Below are positions 40,201 to 53,425 of a stretch of 64,000 nucleotides of DNA, piece after piece. The DNA is from Luzula sylvatica (Eukaryota; Streptophyta; Magnoliopsida; Poales; Juncaceae), in assembly GCA_946800325.1 (NCBI GenBank), contig OX326958.1, positions 63,295,793-63,359,792 of the forward strand, in the 5' to 3' direction. Position 1 is the first letter of the stretch. Each line of letters opens with the position of its first letter. The translations under genes and the position numbers were made by a program. The notes below the pieces were generated by a model, which searched no databases, had not been told where the DNA came from, and was given only the letters and a program-made list of their open reading frames with translations.

Positions 40201-40281
40201 TTGTTTTTCGATTCAAAACAAGATTTTAACGCTTTGAGGAGTTCAAATAACTTGTTTTTAGATGATTTGCATCGTATCTTT
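37211..40281. repeat. HOR unit of 25 monomers, 3,071 bp
   Basis: M13-M30, then directly the second cassette monomer (cttaac and aagaaag, 39444), the 94-bp monomer, the accaaaattta monomer, M1, M2, M3 and M12. Against the preceding unit exactly six monomers are missing (744 bp: M31-M34, M1 and the first cassette monomer). The join falls between the tail of M30 (catttgtattg) and the next monomer, at a place where the removed cassette monomer carries a very similar tail. M13 has private changes tttgacaa and ttcgaaac, M21 has attcgcat, and M27 has ttgcgtcg. Confidence 0.93.
39568..39661. repeat. 94-bp monomer, second copy
   Basis: Identical junction to 36497-36590 and exactly 3,071 bp downstream, one full 25-monomer unit away. 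It therefore shows copying of the deletion, not an independent event. Confidence 0.95.
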
Positions 40282-43134
40282 TACTACATAAGTTTTCACC
40301 AAATTTCACAAACACTAAGTAAGTTTGTTTTTCAATTCAAAACAAGATTTTAACGCTTCGAGGAGTTCAAATAACGTGTTTTTATTCATTTGTATCGTAT
40401 CTTTTACTACATAACTTTTCACCAAATTTCACAAACACTAAGTAAGTTTGTTTTTCGATTCAAAACAAGATTTTAACGCTTTGAGGAGTACAAATAACTT
40501 GTTTTTAGATTATTTGCATCGTATCTTTTACTACATAACTTTTCACCAAATTTTACAAACACTAAGTAAGTTTATTTTTCGATTGAAAACCAGATTTTAA
40601 CGCTTTGAGGAGTTCAAATAACGTGTTTTTAGATCAATTGTATCGTATCTTTTACTACGTAACTTTTCACCAAATTTCACAAACACTAAGAAAGTTTGTT
40701 TTTCGATTCAAAACAAGATTTTAACGCTTTGAGGAGTTCAAATAACGTGTTTTTAGATCAATTGCATCGTATCTTTTACTACATAACATTTCACCAAATT
40801 TTACAAACACTAAGTAAGTTTGTTTTTCGATTCAAAACAAGATTTTAACGCTTTGAGGGGAGTTCAAATAACTTGTTTTTAGATCATTTGCATCGTATCT
40901 TTTACTACATAACATTTCACCAAATTTTACAAACCCTAAGTAAGTTTGTTTTTCGATTCAAAACAAGATTTTAACGCTTTGAGGAGTTCAAATAACGTGT
41001 TTTTAGATCATTTGTATCGTATATTTTACTACGTAACTTTTCAATAAATTTCACAAAAACTAAGTAAGTTTGTTTTTCGATTCAAAACAAGATTTCAACG
41101 CTTTGAGGAGTTCAAATAACGTGTTTTTAGATCAATTGTATTGTATCTTTTACTACGTAACTTTTCACCAAATTTCACAAACACTAAGAAAGTTTGTTTT
41201 TCGATTCAAAACAAGATTTTAACGCTTTGAGGAGTTCAAATAACGTGTTTTTAGATCAATTGCATCGTATCTTTTACTACATAACTTTTCACCAAATTTC
41301 ACAAACACTAAGTAAGTTTGTTTTTCGATTCAAAACAAGATTTTAACGCTTTGAGGAGTTCAAATAACTTGTTTTTAGATCATTTGCATCGTATCTTTTA
41401 CTACATAACTTCTCACCAAATTTTACAAACAGTAAGTAAGTTTGTTTTTCTATTCAAAACAAGATTTTAACGCTTTGAGGAGTTCAAATAACATGTTTTT
41501 AGATCATTTTTATCGTATCTTTTATTACATAACTTTTAACCAAATTTCACAAACACTAAGTAAGTTTGTTTTTCGATTCAAAACAAGATTTTAACGCTTT
41601 GAGGAGTTCAAATAACTTGTTTTTAGATCATATGCATCGTATCTTTTACTACATAACTTTTCACCAAATTTTACAAACACTAAGTAAGTTTGTTTTTCGA
41701 TTCAAAACAAGATTTTAACGCTTTGAGGAGTTCAAATAACATGTTTTTAGATCATTTGTATCGTATCTTTTATTACATAACTTTTAACCAAATTTCACAA
41801 ACACTAAGTAAGTTTGTTTTTCGATTAAAAACTAGATTTTAACGCTTTGAGGAGTTCAAATAACTTGTTTTTTGATCATTTGTATCGTATCTTTTACTAC
41901 ATAACTTTTCACCAAATTTCACAAACACTAAGTAAGTTTGTTTTTCGATTCAAAACAAGATTTTAACGCTTTGAGGAGTTCAAATAACTTGTTTTTAGAT
42001 CATTTGCATCCTATCATTTACTACATAACTTTTCACCAAATTTTACAAACACTAAGTAAGTTTGTTTTTCGATTCAAAACAAAATTTTAACGCTTTGAGG
42101 AGTTCAAATAACGTGTTTTTTGATCAATTGCATCGTATCTTTTACTACATAACTTTTCACCAAATTTCACAAACACTAAGTAAGTTTGTTTTTCGATTCA
42201 AAACAAGATTTTAACGCTTTGAGGAGTTCAAATAACTTGTTTTTAGATCATTTGCATCCTATCTTTTACTACATAACTTTTCACCAAATTTTACAAACAC
42301 TAAGTAAGTTTGTTTTTCGATTCAAAACAAGATTTTAACGCTTTGAGGATTTCCAATAACTTGTTTTTAGATCATTTGCATCGTATCTTTTACTACATAA
42401 CTTTTCACCAAATTTTACAAACACTAAGTAAGTTTGTTTTTCGATTCAAAACTAAATTTTAACACTTTGAGGAGTTGAAATAACGTGTTTTTAGATCATT
42501 TGTATTGTATCTTTTACTACATAACTTTTCACCAAATTTCACAAACAATAAGTAAGTTTGTTTTTCGATTCAAAACAAGATTTTAACGGTTTGAGGAGTT
42601 CAAACAACTTGTTTTTTGATCATTTGTATCGTATCTTTTACTACATAACTTTTCACCAAATTTCACAAACACTAAGTAAGTTTGTTTTTCGATTCAAAAC
42701 AAGATTTTAACGCTTTGAGGAGTTCAAATAACTTGTTTTTAGATGATTTGCATCGTATCATTCACTACATAACTTTTCACCAAATTTCACAAACACTAAG
42801 TAAGTTTGTTTTTCGATTCAAAACAAGATTTTAACGCTTTGAGGAGTTCAAATAACTTGTTTTTAGATCATTTGCATCGTATCTTTTACTACATAACTTT
42901 TCACCAAATTTCATAAACACTAAGTAAGTTTGTTTTTCGATTCAAAACAAGATTTTAACGCTTTGAGGAGTTCAAATAACATGTTTTTAGATGATTTGCA
43001 TCGTATCTTTTACTACATAACTTTTCACCAAATTTTACAAACACTAAGTAAGTTTGTTTTTCGATTCAAAACAAGATTTTAACGCTTTGAGGAGTTCAAA
43101 TAACTTGTTTTTAGATCATATGCATCGAATCTTT

Positions 43135-44371
43135 TACTACATAACTTTTCACCAAATTTTACAAACACTAAGTAAGTTTGTTTTTCGATTCAAAACAAGA
43201 TTTTAACGCTTTGAGGAGTTCAAATAACGTGTTTTTAGATCAATTGTATTGTATCTTTTACTACTTAACTTTTCACCAAATTTCACAAACACTAAGAAAG
43301 TTTGTTATTCGATTCAAAACCAGATTTTAACGCTTTGAGGAGTTCAAATAACGTGTTTTTAGATCAATTGCATCGTATCTTTTACTACATAACTTTTCAC
43401 CAAATTTCACAAACACTAAGTAAGTTTGTTTTTCGATTCAAAACAAGATTTTAACGCTTTGAGGAGTTCAAATAACTTGTTGATCATTTGCATCGTATCT
43501 TTTACTACATAACTTTTCACCAAAATTTACAAACAGTAAGTAAGTTTGTTTTTCGATTCAAAACAAGATTTTAACGCTTTGAGGAGTTCAAATAACTTGT
43601 TTTTAGATGATTTGCATCGTATCTTTTACTACATAACTTTTCACCAAATTTTACAAACACTAAGTAAGTTTGTTTTTCGATTCAAAACAAGATTTTAACG
43701 CTTTGAGGAGTTCAAATAACTTGTTTTTAGATCATATGCATCGAATCTTTTACTACATAACTTTTCACCAAATTTTACAAACACTAAGTAAGTTTGTTTT
43801 TCGATTCAAAACAAGATTTTAACGCTTTGAGGAGTTCAAATAACGTGTTTTTAGATCAATTGTATTGTATCTTTTACTACTTAACTTTTCACCAAATTTC
43901 ACAAACACTAAGAAAGTTTGTTTTTCGATTCAAAACAAGATTTTAACGCTTTGAGGAGTTCAAATAACGTGTTTTTAGATCAATTGCATCGTATCTTTTA
44001 CTACATAACTTTTCACCAAATTTCACAAACACTAAGTAAGTTTGTTTTTCGATTCAAAACAAGATTTTAACGCTTTGAGGAGTTCTAATAACGTGTTTTT
44101 AGATCAATTGCATCGTATCTTTTACTACATAACTTTTCACCAAATTTCACAAACACTAAGTAAGTTTGTTTTTCGATTCAAAACAAGATTTTAACGCTTT
44201 GAGGAGTTCAAATAACTTGTTTTTAGATGATTTGCATCGTATCTTTTACTACATAACTTTTCACCAAATTTGACAAACACTAAGTAAGTTTGTTTTTCGA
44301 TTCAAAACAAGATTTTTAACGCTTTGAGGAGTTCAAATAACTTGTTTTTAGATCATATGCATCGAATCTTT
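43135..44371. repeat. Doubled cassette, first type D copy
   Basis: X, M5-like (gttattcg, accag), M21-like (120 bp), accaaaattta monomer, M1, then X, M5-like, a monomer with gttctaata (43999), a gatgattt monomer, and a 125-bp M1 with tttgacaa and gatttttaac (44247-44371). The second half repeats the pattern of the first with two monomers replaced, so the cassette was duplicated between M1 copies a second time and then diverged. Confidence 0.9.
43383..43502. repeat. 120-bp monomer with 4-bp deletion
   Basis: The T-run and following bases are shortened: cttgttgatcatttg replaces cttgtttttagatcatttg. Found once only. It explains why the unit at 40282 is 4,462 bp while its relatives are 4,466-4,467 bp. 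Confidence 0.95.
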
Positions 44372-44743
44372 TACTACATAACTTTTCACCAAATTTTACA
44401 AACACTAAGTAAGTTTGTTTTTCGATTCAAAACAAGATTTTAACGCTTTGAGGAGTTGAAATAACATGTTTTTAGATCATTTGTATCGTATCTTTTATTA
44501 CATAACTTTTAACCAAATTTCACAAACACAAAGTAAGTTTGTTTTTCGATTCAAAACAAGATTTTAACGCTTTGAGGAGTTCAAATAACTTGTTTTTTGA
44601 TCATTTGTATCGTATCTTTTACTACATAACTTTTCACCAAATTTCACAAACACTAAGTAAGTTTGTTTTTCGATTCAAAAGAAGATTTTAACGCTTTGAG
44701 GAGTTCGAATAACTTGTTTTTAGATGATTTGCATCGTATCTTT

Positions 44744-47100
44744 TACTACATAAGTTTTCACCAAATTTCACAAACACTAAGTAAGTTTGTTTTTCAATTC
44801 AAAACAAGATTTTAACGCTTCGAGGAGTTCAAATAACGTGTTTTTATTCATTTGTATCGTATCTTTTACTACATAACTTTTCACCAAATTTCACAAACAC
44901 TAAGTAAGTTTGTTTTTCGATTCAAAACAAGATTTTAACGCTTTGAGGAGTACAAATAACTTGTTTTTAGATTATTTGCATCGTATCTTTTACTACATAA
45001 CTTTTCACCAAATTTTACAAACACTAAGTAAGTTTATTTTTCGATTGAAAACCAGATTTTAACGCTTTGAGGAGTTCAAATAACGTGTTTTTAGATCAAT
45101 TGTATCGTATCTTTTACTACGTAACTTTTCACCAAATTTCACAAACACTAAGAAAGTTTGTTTTTCGATTCAAAACAAGATTTTAACGCTTTGAGGAGTT
45201 CAAATAACGTGTTTTTAGATCAATTGCATCGTATCTTTTACTACATAACATTTCACCAAATTTTACAAACACTAAGTAAGTTTGTTTTTCGATTCAAAAC
45301 AAGATTTTAACGCTTTGAGGGGAGTTCAAATAACTTGTTTTTAGATCATTTGCATCGTATCTTTTACTACATAACATTTCACCAAATTTTACAAACCCTA
45401 AGTAAGTTTGTTTTTCGATTCAAAACAAGATTTTAACGCTTTGAGGAGTTCAAATAACGTGTTTTTAGATCATTTGTATCGTATATTTTACTACGTAACT
45501 TTTCAATAAATTTCACAAAAACTAAGTAAGTTTGTTTTTCGATTCAAAACAAGATTTCAACGCTTTGAGGAGTTCAAATAACGTGTTTTTAGATCAATTG
45601 TATTGTATCTTTTACTACGTAACTTTTCACCAAATTTCACAAACACTAAGAAAGTTTGTTTTTCGATTCAAAACAAGATTTTAACGCTTTGAGGAGTTCA
45701 AATAACGTGTTTTTAGATCAATTGCATCGTATCTTTTACTACATAACTTTTCACCAAATTTCACAAACACTAAGTAAGTTTGTTTTTCGATTCAAAACAA
45801 GATTTTAACGCTTTGAGGAGTTCAAATAACTTGTTTTTAGATCATTTGCATCGTATCTTTTACTACATAACTTCTCACCAAATTTTACAAACAGTAAGTA
45901 AGTTTGTTTTTCGATTCAAAACAAGATTTTAACGCTTTGAGGAGTTCAAATAACATGTTTTTAGATCATTTTTATCGTATCTTTTATTACATAACTTTTA
46001 ACCAAATTTCACAAACACTAAGTAAGTTTGTTTTTCGATTCAAAACAAGATTTTAACGCTTTGAGGAGTTCAAATAACTTGTTTTTAGATCATATGCATC
46101 GTATCTTTTACTACATAACTTTTCACCAAATTTTACAAACACTAAGTAAGTTTGTTTTTCGATTCAAAACAAGATTTTAACGCTTTGAGGAGTTCAAATA
46201 ACATGTTTTTAGATCATTTGTATCGTATCTTTTATTACATAACTTTTAACCAAATTTCACAAACACTAAGTAAGTTTGTTTTTCGATTAAAAACTAGATT
46301 TTAACGCTTTGAGGAGTTCAAATAACTTGTTTTTTGATCATTTGTATCGTATCTTTTACTACATAACTTTTCACCAAATTTCACAAACACTAAGTAAGTT
46401 TGTTTTTCGATTCAAAACAAGATTTTAACGCTTTGAGGAGTTCAAATAACTTGTTTTTAGATCATTTGCATCCTATCATTTACTACATAACTTTTCACCA
46501 AATTTTACAAACACTAAGTAAGTTTGTTTTTCGATTCAAAACAAAATTTTAACGCTTTGAGGAGTTCAAATAACGTGTTTTTTGATCAATTGCATCGTAT
46601 CTTTTACTACATAACTTTTCACCAAATTTCACAAACACTAAGTAAGTTTGTTTTTCGATTCAAAACAAGATTTTAACGCTTTGAGGAGTTCAAATAACTT
46701 GTTTTTAGATCATATGCATCCTATCTTTTACTACATAACTTTTCACCAAATTTTACAAACACTAAGTAAGTTTGTTTTTCGATTCAAAACAAGATTTTAA
46801 CGCTTTGAGGAGTCGAAATAACATGTTTTTAGATCATTTGTATCGTATCTTTTATTACATAACTTTTAACCAAATTTCACAAACACAAAGTAAGTTTGTT
46901 TTTCGATTCAAAACAAGATTTTAACGCTTTGAGGAGTTCAAATAACTTGTTTTTTGATCATTTGTATCGTATCTTTTACTACATAACTTTTCACCAAATT
47001 TCACAAACACTAAGTAAGTTTGTTTTTCGATTCAAAACAAGATTTTAACGCTTTGAGGAGTTCGAATAACTTGTTTTTAGATGATTTGCATCGTATCTTT
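44744..47100. repeat. Truncated type D unit, 19 monomers, 2,357 bp
   Basis: M13-M27, a chimeric monomer whose tail reads catatgcatcctatc (near 46712; it combines the catatg of M1 with the cctatc of M28), then M2 with gagtcgaaataacatg, M3 with acacaaag, and M12 with gttcgaata. Seventeen monomers (M29-M34, M1, the doubled cassette) are skipped relative to a full unit. Length equals 19 x 124 plus 2 minus 1. The acacaaag and gttcgaata markers are shared with the right end of the preceding unit, so the two right ends have a recent common source. Confidence 0.93.
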
Positions 47101-50100
47101 TACTACATAAGTTTTCACCAAATTTCACAAACACTAAGTAAGTTTGTTTTTCAATTCAAAACAAGATTTTAACGCTTCGAGGAGTTCAAATAACGTGTTT
47201 TTATTCATTTGTATCGTATCTTTTACTACATAACTTTTCACCAAATTTCACAAACACTAAGTAAGTTTGTTTTTCGATTCAAAACAAGATTTTAACGCTT
47301 TGAGGAGTACAAATAACTTGTTTTTAGATTATTTGCATCGTATCTTTTACTACATAACTTTTCACCAAATTTTACAAACACTAAGTAAGTTTATTTTTCG
47401 ATTGAAAACCAGATTTTAACGCTTTGAGGAGTTCAAATAACGTGTTTTTAGATCAATTGTATCGTATCTTTTACTACGTAACTTTTCACCAAATTTCACA
47501 AACACTAAGAAAGTTTGTTTTTCGATTCAAAACAAGATTTTAACGCTTTGAGGAGTTCAAATAACGTGTTTTTAGATCAATTGCATCGTATCTTTTACTA
47601 CATAACATTTCACCAAATTTTACAAACACTAAGTAAGTTTGTTTTGCGATTCAAAACAAGATTGTAACGCTTTGAGGGGAGTTCAAATAACTTGTTTTTA
47701 GATCATTTGCATCGTATCTTTTACTACATAACATTTCACCAAATTTTACAAACCCTAAGTAAGTTTGTTTTTCGATTCAAAACAAGATTTTAACGCTTTG
47801 AGGAGTTCAAATAACGTGTTTTTAGATCATTTGTATCGTATATTTTACTACGTAACTTTTCAATAAATTTCACAAAAACTAAGTAAGTTTGTTTTTCGAT
47901 TCAAAACAAGATTTCAACGCTTTGAGGAGTTCAAATAACGTGTTTTTAGATCAATTGTATTGTATCTTTTACTACGTAACTTTTCACCAAATTTCACAAA
48001 CACTAAGAAAGTTTGTTTTTCGATTCAAAACAAGATTTTAACGCTTTGAGGAGTTCAAATAACGTGTTTTTAGATCAATTGCATCGTATCTTTTACTACA
48101 TAACTTTTCACCAAATTTCACAAACACTAAGTAAGTTTGTTTTTCGATTCAAAACAAGATTTTAACGCTTTGAGGTGTTCAAATAACTTGTTTTTAGATC
48201 ATTTGCATCGTATCTTTTACTACATAACTTTTCACCAAATTTTACAAACAGTAAGTAAGTTTGTTTTTCGATTCAAAACAAGATTTTAACGCTTTGAGGA
48301 GTTCAAATAACATGTTTTTAGATCATTTGTATCGTATCTTTTATTACATAACTTTTAACCAAATTTCACAAACACTAAGTAAGTTTGTTTTTCGATTCAA
48401 AACAAGATTTTAACGCTTTGAGGAGTTCAAATAACTTGTTTTTAGATCATATGCATCGTATCTTTTACTACATAACTTTTCACCAAATTTTACAAACACT
48501 AAGTAAGTTTGTTTTTCGATTCAAAACAAGATTTTAACGCTTTGAGGAGTTCAAATAACATGTTTTTAGATCATTTGTATCGTATCTTTTATTACATAAC
48601 TTTTAACCAAATTTCACAAACACTAAGTAAGTTTGTTTTTCGATTAAAAACTAGATTTTAACGCTTTGAGGAGTTCAAATAACTTGTTTTTTGATCATTT
48701 GTATCGTATCTTTTACTACATAACTTTTCACCAAATTTCACAAACACTAAGTAAGTTTGTTTTTCGATTCAAAACAAGATTTTAACGCTTTGAGGAGTTC
48801 AAATAACTTGTTTTTAGATCATTTGCATCCTATCATTTACTACATAACTTTTCACCAAATTTTACAAACACTAAGTAAGTTTGTTTTTCGATTCAAAACA
48901 AAATTTTAACGCTTTGAGGAGTTCAAATAACGTGTTTTTTGATCAATTGCATCGTATCTTTTACTACATAACTTTTCACCAAATTTCACAAACACTAAGT
49001 AAATTTGTTTTTCGATTCAAAACAAGATTTTAACGCTTTGAGGAGTTCAAATAACTTGTTTTTAGATCATTTGCATCCTATCTTTTACTACATAACTTTT
49101 CACCAAATTTTACAAACACTAAGTAAGTTTGTTTTTCGATTCAAAACAAGATTTTAACGCTTTGAGGATTTCCAATAACTTGTTTTTAGATCATTTGCAT
49201 CGTATCTTTTACTACATAACTTTTCACCAAATTTTACAAACACTAAGTAAGTTTGTTTTTCGATTCGAAACTAAATTTTAACACTTTGAGGAGTCGAAAT
49301 AACGTGTTTTTAGATCATTTGTATTGTATCTTTTACTACATAACTTTTCACCAAATTTCACAAACAATAAGTAAGTTTGTTTTTCGATTCAAAACAAGAT
49401 TTTAACGGTTTGAGGAGTTCAAACAACTTGTTTTTTGATCATTTGTATCGTATCTTTTACTACATACCTTTTCACCAAATTTCACAAACACTAAGTAAGT
49501 TTGTTTTTCGATTCAAAACAAGATTTTAACGCTTTGAGGAGTTCAAATAACTTGTTTTTAGATGATTTGCATCGTATCATTCACTACATAACTTTTCACC
49601 AAATTTCACAAACACTAAGTAAGTTTGTTTTTCGATTCAAAACAAGATTTTAACGCTTTGAGGAGTTCAAATAACTTGTTTTTAGATCATTTGCATCGTA
49701 TCTTTTACTACATAACTTTTCACCAAATTTCATAAACACTAAGTAAGTTTGTTTTTCGATTCAAAACAAGATTTTAACGCTTTGAGGAGTTCAAATAACT
49801 TGTTTTTAGATTATTTGCATCGTATCTTTTACTACATAACTTTTCACCAAATTTTACAAACACTAAGTAAGTTTGTTTTTCGATTCAAAACAAGATTTTA
49901 ACGCTTTGAGGAGTTCAAATAACTTGTTTTTAGATCATATGCATCGAATCTTTTACTACATAACTTTTCACCAAATTTTACAAACACTAAGTAAGTTTGT
50001 TTTTCGATTCAAAACAAGATTTTAACGCTTTGAGGAGTTCAAATAACGTGTTTTTAGATCAATTGTATTGTATCTTTTACTACTTAACTTTTCACCAAAT

Positions 50101-51567
50101 TTCACAAACACTAAGAAAGTTTGTTTTTCGATTCAAAACCAGATTTTAACGCTTTGAGGAGTTCAAATAACGTGTTTTTAGATCAATTGCATCGTATCTT
50201 TTACTACATAACTTTTCACCAAATTTCACAAACACTAAGTAAGTTTGTTTTTCGATTCAAAACAAGATTTTAACGCTTTGAGGAGTTCAAATAACTTGTT
50301 TTTAGATCATTTGCATCGTATCTTTTACTACATAACTTTTCACCAAAATTTACAAACAGTAAGTAAGTTTGTTTTTCGATTCAAAACAAGATTTTAACGC
50401 TTTGAGGAGTTCAAATAACTTGTTTTTAGATGATTTGCATCGTATCTTTTACTACATAACTTTTCACCAAATTTGACAAACACTAAGTAAGTTTGTTTTT
50501 CGATTCAAAACAAGATTTTTAACGCTTTGAGGAGTTCAAATAACTTGTTTTTAGATCATATGCATCGAATCTTTTACTACATAACTTTTCACCAAATTTT
50601 ACAAACACTAAGTAAGTTTGTTTTTCGATTCAAAACAAGATTTTAACGCTTTGAGGAGTTCAAATAACGTGTTTTTAGATCAATTGTATTGTATCTTTTA
50701 CTACTTAACTTTTCACCAAATTTCACAAACACTAAGAAAGTTTGTTTTTCGATTCAAAACAAGATTTTAACGCTTTGAGGAGTTCAAATAACGTGTTTTT
50801 AGATCAATTGCATCGTATCTTTTACTACATAACTTTTCACCAAATTTCACAAACACTAAGTAAGTTTGTTTTTCGATTCAAAACAAGATTTTAACGCTTT
50901 GAGGAGTTCTAATAACTTGTTTTTAGATCAATTGCATCGTATCTTTTACTACATAACTTTTCACCAAATTTCACAAACACTAAGTAAGTTTGTTTTTCGA
51001 TTCAAAACAAGATTTTAACGCTTTGAGGAGTTCAAATAACTTGTTTTTAGATGATTTGCATCGTATCTTTTACTACATAACTTTTCACCAAATTTGACAA
51101 ACACTAAGTAAGTTTGTTTTTCGATTCAAAACAAGATTTTTAACGCTTTGAGGAGTTCAAATAACTTGTTTTTAGATCATATGCATCGAATCTTTTACTA
51201 CATAACTTTTCACCAAATTTTACAAACACTAAGTAAGTCTGTTTTTCGATTCAAAACAAGATTTTAACGCTTTGAGGAGTTGAAATAACATGTTTTTAGA
51301 TCATTTGTATCGTATCTTTTATTACATAACTTTTAACCAAATTTCACAAACACAAAGTAAGTTTGTTTTTCGATTCAAAACAAGATTTTAACGCTTTGAG
51401 GAGTTCAAATAACTTGTTTTTTGATCATTTGTATCGTATCTTTTACTACATAACTTTTCACCAAATTTCACAAACACTAAGTAAGTTTGTTTTTCGATTC
51501 AAAACAAGATTTTAACGCTTTGAGGAGTTCAAATAACTTGTTTTTAGATGATTTGCATCGTATCTTT
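47101..51567. repeat. Type D HOR unit, 36 monomers, 4,467 bp
   Basis: Full type D order with the doubled cassette (49954-51195). It has two gatttttaac insertions (near 50514 and 51134), giving 36 x 124 plus 2 minus 1 plus 2. Markers shared with the later full unit at 56774 are ttttgcgatt and attgtaacg in M17 (G at 47646), gaggtgttc in M21 (T at 48176), aagtaaatttg in M28 (A at 49003) and gttcaaacaac in M31. M22 reads cttttcacc rather than ttctcacc. Confidence 0.93.
49954..51195. repeat. Doubled cassette, second copy
   Basis: As at 43135, but both M1 members have the tttgacaa and gatttttaac changes and are 125 bp. In the other copies only the last M1 has them, so the middle M1 here was probably converted by, or exchanged with, its neighbour. 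The gttctaata monomer is followed by cttg rather than cgtg. Confidence 0.9.
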
Positions 51568-52310
51568 TACTACATAAGTTTTCACCAAATTTCACAAACA
51601 CTAAGTAAGTTTGTTTTTCAATTCAAAACAAGATTTTAACGCTTCGAGGAGTTCAAATAACGTGTTTTTATTCATTTGTATCGTATCTTTTACTACATAA
51701 CTTTTCACCAAATTTCACAAACACTAAGTAAGTTTGTTTTTCGATTCAAAACAAGATTTTAACGCTTTGAGGAGTACAAATAACTTGTTTTTAGATTATT
51801 TGCATCGTATCTTTTACTACATAACTTTTCACCAAATTTTACAAACACTAAGTAAGTTTATTTTTCGATTGAAAACCAGATTTTAACGCTTTGAGGAGTT
51901 CAAATAACGTGTTTTTAGATCAATTGTATCGTATCTTTTACTACGTAACTTTTCACCAAATTTCACAAACACTAAGAAAGTTTGTTTTTCGATTCAAAAC
52001 AAGATTTTAACGCTTTGAGGAGTTGAAATAACATGTTTTTAGATCATTTGTATCGTATCTTTTATTACATAACTTTTAACCAAATTTCACAAACACAAAG
52101 TAAGTTTGTTTTTCGATTCAAAACAAGATTTTAACGCTTTGAGGAGTTCAAATAACTTGTTTTTTGATCATTTGTATCGTATCTTTTACTACATAACTTT
52201 TCACCAAATTTCACAAACACTAAGTAAGTTTGTTTTTCGATTCAAAACAAGATTTTAACGCTTTGAGGAGTTCAAATAACTTGTTTTTAGATGATTTGCA
52301 TCGTATCTTT
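51568..52310. repeat. Mini unit, 6 monomers, 743 bp
   Basis: M13, M14, M15, a monomer that starts as M16 (cgtaac, aagaaag) and ends as M2 (gttgaaataacatg), M3 with acacaaag, and M12. Length equals 6 x 124 minus 1. Thirty monomers of the full type D order are skipped, M16 being joined to M2 inside one monomer near 52010-52025. Confidence 0.93.
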
Positions 52311-53425
52311 TACTACATAAGTTTTCACCAAATTTCACAAACACTAAGTAAGTTTGTTTTTCAATTCAAAACAAGATTTTAACGCTTCGAGGAGTTCAAA
52401 TAACGTGTTTTTATTCATTTGTATCGTATCTTTTACTACATAACTTTTCACCAAATTTCACAAACACTAAGTAAGTTTGTTTTTCGATTCAAAACAAGAT
52501 TTTAACGCTTTGAGGAGTACAAATAACTTGTTTTTAGATTATTTGCATCGTATCTTTTACTACATAACTTTTCACCAAATTTTACAAACACTAAGAAAGT
52601 TTGTTTTTCGATTCAAAACAAGATTTTAACGCTTTGAGGAGTTCAAATAACATGTTTTTAGATCATTTGTATCGTATCTTTTATTACATAACTTTTAACC
52701 AAATTTCACAAACACTAAGTAAGTTTGTTTTTCGATTAAAAACTAGATTTTAACGCTTTGAGGAGTTCAAATAACTTGTTTTTTGATCATTTGTATCGTA
52801 TCTTTTACTACATAACTTTTCACCAAATTTCACAAACACTAAGTAAGTTTGTTTTTCGATTCAAAACAAGATTTTAACGCTTTGAGGAGTTCAAATAACT
52901 TGTTTTTAGATCATTTGCATCCTATCATTTACTACATAACTTTTCACCAAATTTTACAAACACTAAGTAAGTTTGTTTTTCGATTCAAAACAAAATTTTA
53001 ACGCTTTGAGGAGTTCAAATAACGTGTTTTTTGATCAATTGCATCGTATCTTTTACTACATAACTTTTCACCAAATTTCACAAACACTAAGTAAGTTTGT
53101 TTTTCGATTCAAAACAAGATTTTAACGCTTTGAGGAGTTGAAATAACATGTTTTTAGATCATTTGTATCGTATCTTTTATTACATAACTTTTAACCAAAT
53201 TTCACAAACACAAAGTAAGTTTGTTTTTCGATTCAAAACAAGATTTTAACGCTTTGAGGAGTTCAAATAACTTGTTTTTTGATCATTTGTATCGTATCTT
53301 TTACTACATAACTTTTCACCAAATTTCACAAACACTAAGTAAGTTTGTTTTTCGATTCAAAACAAGATTTTAACGCTTTGAGGAGTTCAAATAACTTGTT
53401 TTTAGATGATTTGCATCGTATCTTT
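52311..53425. repeat. Mini unit, 9 monomers, 1,115 bp
   Basis: M13, M14, a chimeric monomer (52559-52682: aagaaag with tail catg and catttgtat, as if M15 or M16 were joined to M24), M25, M26, M27, a monomer that ends as M2 (gttgaaataacatg near 53125), M3 with acacaaag, and M12. Length equals 9 x 124 minus 1. Two separate joins are needed to derive it from a full type D unit. Confidence 0.92.

Larger units (their letters stand above)
40282..44743. repeat. Type D HOR unit, 36 monomers, 4,462 bp
   Basis: M13-M34, M1, then a doubled cassette (43135-44371), M2, M3 and M12. Length equals 36 x 124 plus 2 (M17), minus 1 (M13), plus 1 (gatttttaac in the last cassette monomer), minus 4 (cttgttgatc at about 43478). 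M22 still has ttctcacc with acagtaag, and is followed by a tail with catttttatcg. M31 reads gttcaaacaac near 42601, a marker kept in most type D units. Small private changes cluster at the right end: gttattcg in M5, acacaaag in M3, gaagatttt and gttcgaata in M12. Confidence 0.93.
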
